From assembly GCA_028285205.1 (NCBI GenBank), contig JANQQA010000164.1, forward strand, positions 1 to 46,009: DNA of 46,009 bases, read 5' to 3'. The stretch comes from Bythopirellula sp. (GTDB taxonomy: Bacteria; Planctomycetota; Planctomycetia; Pirellulales; Lacipirellulaceae). Position 1 is the stretch's first letter. The number at the start of each line of letters is the position of its first letter. The notes beneath the pieces were generated by a model, which made no database searches, had not been told where the DNA came from, and saw nothing but the letters and a program-made list of their open reading frames with translations. The position numbers and the translations under genes were made by a program. Shown one piece after another: positions 43,418 to 46,009 of the stretch.

Positions 43418-44035
43418 TCACGAGTCTGCGATGGTGAGATTCTGATACCGTTGGAGGAGCTGCGCATCTGTGTCGACGCCTAGCTTATCGAGCACGCGCG
43501 CGCGATGCTTGGCAGCAGTTTGGAAGGAGATGTCGAAAAATGCCGCCAGTTGCTTGATCGAGCGTCCTTTGAGAAGCTCCTGGTACACTTCGCCTTCCTT
43601 GGGAGTGAGCTTGCGGAGCTGTTCACGTTTGAGCTCCTCTTCGCGTTTAGTGAGCCACTGCCGCCGACCTTTTTCCAGTGCTTCTTCCACCCTCTCGAGC
43701 AACAGCTCGGTGTCGACCGGTTTGGTCAGCACATCACAGGCGCCGGCACGGAAGGCTTCCGAGGCGGTGCGGACGTCGACATGGCCGGAGATAAAGATGA
43801 TCGGTACATCAACCTGTTGAGCGTCGAGCATCGACTGCAGCTGCAATCCACTCGCTTCCGGCATCCTTACATCGAGCAGCAGGCATCCCGGACGCTCGCC
43901 ATCGAAGCTCTCGAGAAAATCCTTTGCCGATTCGAAGGCCCTGGTCTGATAGTTGGCAGATTCCAGCAGCCAACTGAGCGACTTGCGGACGCTTGCATCG
44001 TCGTCAACGATGTAGACAACACATTCAGCATTCAT
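43418..44035 (-). CDS. FixJ-like response regulator (receiver plus LuxR-type HTH)
   Basis: A 205-residue two-domain response regulator of the FixJ/TodT/NodW type. The N-terminal receiver has YIVDDDASVRKSL, phospho-acceptor Asp in CLLLDVRMPEASG, IIFISGHVDV and VLTKPVD. The C-terminal LuxR-type HTH has LTPKEGEVYQELLKGRSIKQLAAFFDISFQTAAKHRARVLDKLGV. It activates or represses unknown genes after phosphorylation. The divergent gene is a GAF-PAS-PAS kinase, so the two probably form one FixL/FixJ-like system. Its promoter region lies in the 539-bp gap to that kinase. The adjacent, convergent purine genes could be a target, but nothing in the sequence shows it. Confidence 0.92.
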   Translation of the reverse strand: MNAECVVYIVDDDASVRKSLSWLLESANYQTRAFESAKDFLESFDGERPGCLLLDVRMPEASGLQLQSMLDAQQVDVPIIFISGHVDVRTASEAFRAGACDVLTKPVDTELLLERVEEALEKGRRQWLTKREEELKREQLRKLTPKEGEVYQELLKGRSIKQLAAFFDISFQTAAKHRARVLDKLGVDTDAQLLQRYQNLTIADS

Positions 44036-44574
44036 GGGAAATCGGACGATTGTTGTGGCTGATGATTACCGACTCGCTTAGAATGGGCGAATCAGGAACG
44101 CAAAGTACGAACGACTCGCTCAACTGATAGTCGAGTAGCAGACTTCCGAAAAGTTCCCCTATTTTTGCACAGGTTCGAGCTTGCGAAAACCGATTGGCGA
44201 AACAATCTTTGTACGGCGAGCAAAAAAAAAGAGCCCTCGCAGACGGGGCAGCACCTACGAGGACTCTAAGCGTAGCACGTAGCCACTGCAATAACATAGA
44301 ATGTAATCGACCACTGATGCCGCGAGTGACATGCGAATTTGTCGCGTCAAACGGACGTTTCGTGGGCTGATTTCGCTCTTCGGGTGGGCTGCGATGCGTC
44401 GCGAGGGGTGATTCCGAAAGCGCCTCATTGCGCAGCGACTGGGTAGAGTTTGTCAAAGAATCGCGAGTTTAGGTCCACCGGCCGCCGCACCGAGGGAGGT
44501 AGTTTCGGTTTATGCACTGGCGGCGCAGGTATTTTTGTTTGCATGGTCGGGGTATGAATCTCCGAGGTTAGCTT
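44036..44574. other. 539-bp divergent region between response regulator and kinase
   Basis: No convincing protein gene. It contains a strong minus-strand terminator (44222-44267) that is not at the end of any gene. The region upstream of it on the minus strand (about 44268-44560) may encode a small RNA or leader transcript. Confidence 0.45.
44222..44267 (-). terminator. Rho-independent terminator on the minus strand
   Basis: Read on the minus strand, AGAGTCCTCG and CGAGGGCTCT form a 10-bp stem (one G-U pair) with an 18-nt loop, followed by nine T. That is a textbook intrinsic terminator. No minus-strand gene ends here, so the terminated transcript is unexplained. Confidence 0.75.
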
Positions 44575-46009
44575 CATGGCGACCACACAATTCAATGAAT
44601 CGGCCCGGTTGGAGTCGCTCCATGGCTACTGCGTCTTGGACACCGATCCCGAGCAGACTTACGACGATCTGACCCAGTTGGCTGCACAAATCTGTGACAC
44701 GCCAATCAGCCTGATCAGTCTGGTGGACGAGAACCGGCAGTGGTTCAAATCTAAGGTTGGCATCGCGGTCAACGAGACGCCACGTGAGCTCGCCTTCTGT
44801 GCCCATGCCATCGAGCAGGCGGATGAGATCTTCGTTGTGCAGAATGCGCTGCTCGATGATCGGTTCGCCAATAATCCCTTGGTGACGGGGGATCCTCACA
44901 TTCGTTCTTACGCTGGTGCCCCATTGGTCACGACCGACGGGTACGCCATTGGCACATTGTGTGTGATTGATCAGCGTCCCCGAGAGCTGACCGACCAGCA
45001 ATTGCATGCGTTGAAGACTCTCGCCCGACAAGTGGTTTCCCAGCTGGATGCACAGATCAATGTGCGACTGCTCAACGGAGCGGCCATCGAACTCGAAAAC
45101 GAACGGCGGGAAATGCAGCTAATCCTCGATCATGTACCTGCCTACGTGCTGTTCAAAGACACGCATAACAACATTCTGCGCGTGAACAAACAAGTAGCCG
45201 AGGCTGTCGGTAAGCCCGCAGCTGAGATTGAGGGTCGTTCTGCTGCTGAGATCTACCCCGAATTGGGAGATAAGTTTTATCGAGAGGACAAGGAAGTCAT
45301 CCGATCCAAGAAGCCACTGCACGGAGTCATCGAGCATCTCGACGTGGATCGGCGAGGTGCGCGCTGGATTCGCACGGCCAAGATTCCCATCGCCAACCGG
45401 CTGGGCGAAGTCGAACGGCTGCTGGTCGTGGCGCTGGATGTCACAGAGCTCAAGGAAGTCGAAGACTCGCTGCGACAGAGCCAAACAGAACTGAGCGAAG
45501 TGAATGCCCATCTGGAAGAACTTGTGAAGCAGAAAACTGCCGAACTGGAAGCTTCCAAGAAATGGTTCGAGGACCTCTACGAAAACGCACCCGACATGCA
45601 TGTTTCGGTCGACCCGAGCGATAGTCATGTTCTGCAATGCAATAGAACGCTGCTCAGCGAGACCGGGTACGAACGTGAGGAGGTCGTGGGCGAGTCGGTT
45701 ATGAAGCTATACCATCCCGACAGTCGGGCGGACGCGATGCGTGCCTTCCAAGAGTTCCGCACTGAGGGGTCCGTGCTCAACGCGGAACTTGTCTTGGCTC
45801 GAAAAGACGGTTCGCAGATCGACGTGATTTTGAACGCCTCGTCCATCCGAGATGAACAAGGAAACATCGTGGCGAGCCGTAGCGTCTGGCGAGATGTGAC
45901 TGAACGGAACCGGCTCACCCAACATGCGCAGCGGAATGCAGAGCGGTTGGCTCATCTGGCGCGGGTCGCGACGATGAACGAGATGGCGACCGGCATCGCA
46001 CATGAACTG
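44575..46009 (+). CDS. GAF-PAS-PAS sensor histidine kinase (3' partial)
   Basis: The frame is open from ATG 44575 to the window end (478 codons), so the product is truncated by the window edge. Residues ~1-160 form a GAF domain ([32 protein letters not shown]). A first PAS domain (~185-300) contains [23 protein letters not shown] and a coiled linker, and a second PAS (~335-450) contains [22 protein letters not shown] and [15 protein letters not shown]. The last visible residues, [19 protein letters not shown], are the start of a HisKA dimerisation domain with the phosphorylated His in IAHEL. This H-box type is that of FixL/TodS kinases, and the divergent FixJ-like regulator is the obvious partner. 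No membrane segments are seen, so it is probably cytosolic. Confidence 0.92.

Noticed and set aside
44025..44456. Minus-strand open frame upstream of the FixJ-like gene
   Set aside because: It spans a strong terminator, overlaps the regulator start, and shows no recognisable domain.

Overview
The window looks like chromosomal DNA of a planctomycete, most likely of the Pirellulales type (inference, no database search). The signs are three secreted proteins with C-terminal PEP-CTERM sorting segments, dockerin-like calcium repeats (DxDGDVD), a quinoprotein-like beta-propeller fused to EF-hands, an SMC-like ATPase carrying DUF4332-type helical domains, and murG beside unusual Mur-ligase relatives. 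Base composition is moderately GC-rich. I see no rRNA, tRNA, CRISPR array or transposase. Most of it reads as ordinary core and accessory chromosome.

Layout. 1-1046: C-terminal end of a large surface protein. 1.1-3.0 kb: a PfkB sugar kinase and, convergent to it, a Tat-exported sugar isomerase/epimerase-like protein. 3.1-7.4 kb: a lysine-catabolism module, with an ALDH7-type aminoadipate-semialdehyde dehydrogenase overlapping a lysine 6-dehydrogenase/saccharopine-dehydrogenase-like gene, divergent from an HglS (DUF1338) 2-oxoadipate dioxygenase/decarboxylase. 7.5-12.4 kb: two tandem zinc-ribbon/PilZ proteins followed by an SMC-like ATPase. 12.5-20.4 kb: a PEP-CTERM metalloprotease, an Ogt-type DNA repair protein, hypotheticals, a lipoprotein thioredoxin, a single-domain response regulator, a GNAT/CelD-type protein, a membrane protein and a small lipoprotein. 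20.4-24.0 kb: murG, a stand-alone Mur-ligase C-terminal domain and a MurE-like protein that lacks several catalytic residues. 24.4-25.9 kb: an HTH-PTS EIIA fusion and a receiver-like partner. 26.4-27.8 kb: a PEP-CTERM esterase.

27.8-43.4 kb holds an essentially complete purine-to-glyoxylate pathway in two divergent blocks. Block 1 is xdhA-xdhB-xdhC on the minus strand, divergent from allantoate amidohydrolase, ureidoglycine aminohydrolase and ureidoglycolate amidohydrolase on the plus strand. Block 2 is uricase on the minus strand, divergent from allantoinase, OHCU decarboxylase and 5-hydroxyisourate hydrolase on the plus strand. Together they cover hypoxanthine/xanthine to urate, 5-hydroxyisourate, OHCU, S-allantoin, allantoate, ureidoglycine, ureidoglycolate and glyoxylate, releasing ammonia and CO2 without urea, as in plants. 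About 4 kb of unrelated genes (a tiny membrane protein, a PEP-CTERM protein, a beta-propeller/EF-hand protein) separates the blocks.

43.4-46.0 kb: a FixJ-like response regulator divergent from a GAF-PAS-PAS histidine kinase that runs off the window, with a strong minus-strand terminator between them. Several gene-poor stretches contain hairpins or palindromes. The most notable are a 19-bp-arm hairpin upstream of murG and a perfect palindrome just after a predicted promoter between xdhA and the allantoate gene.
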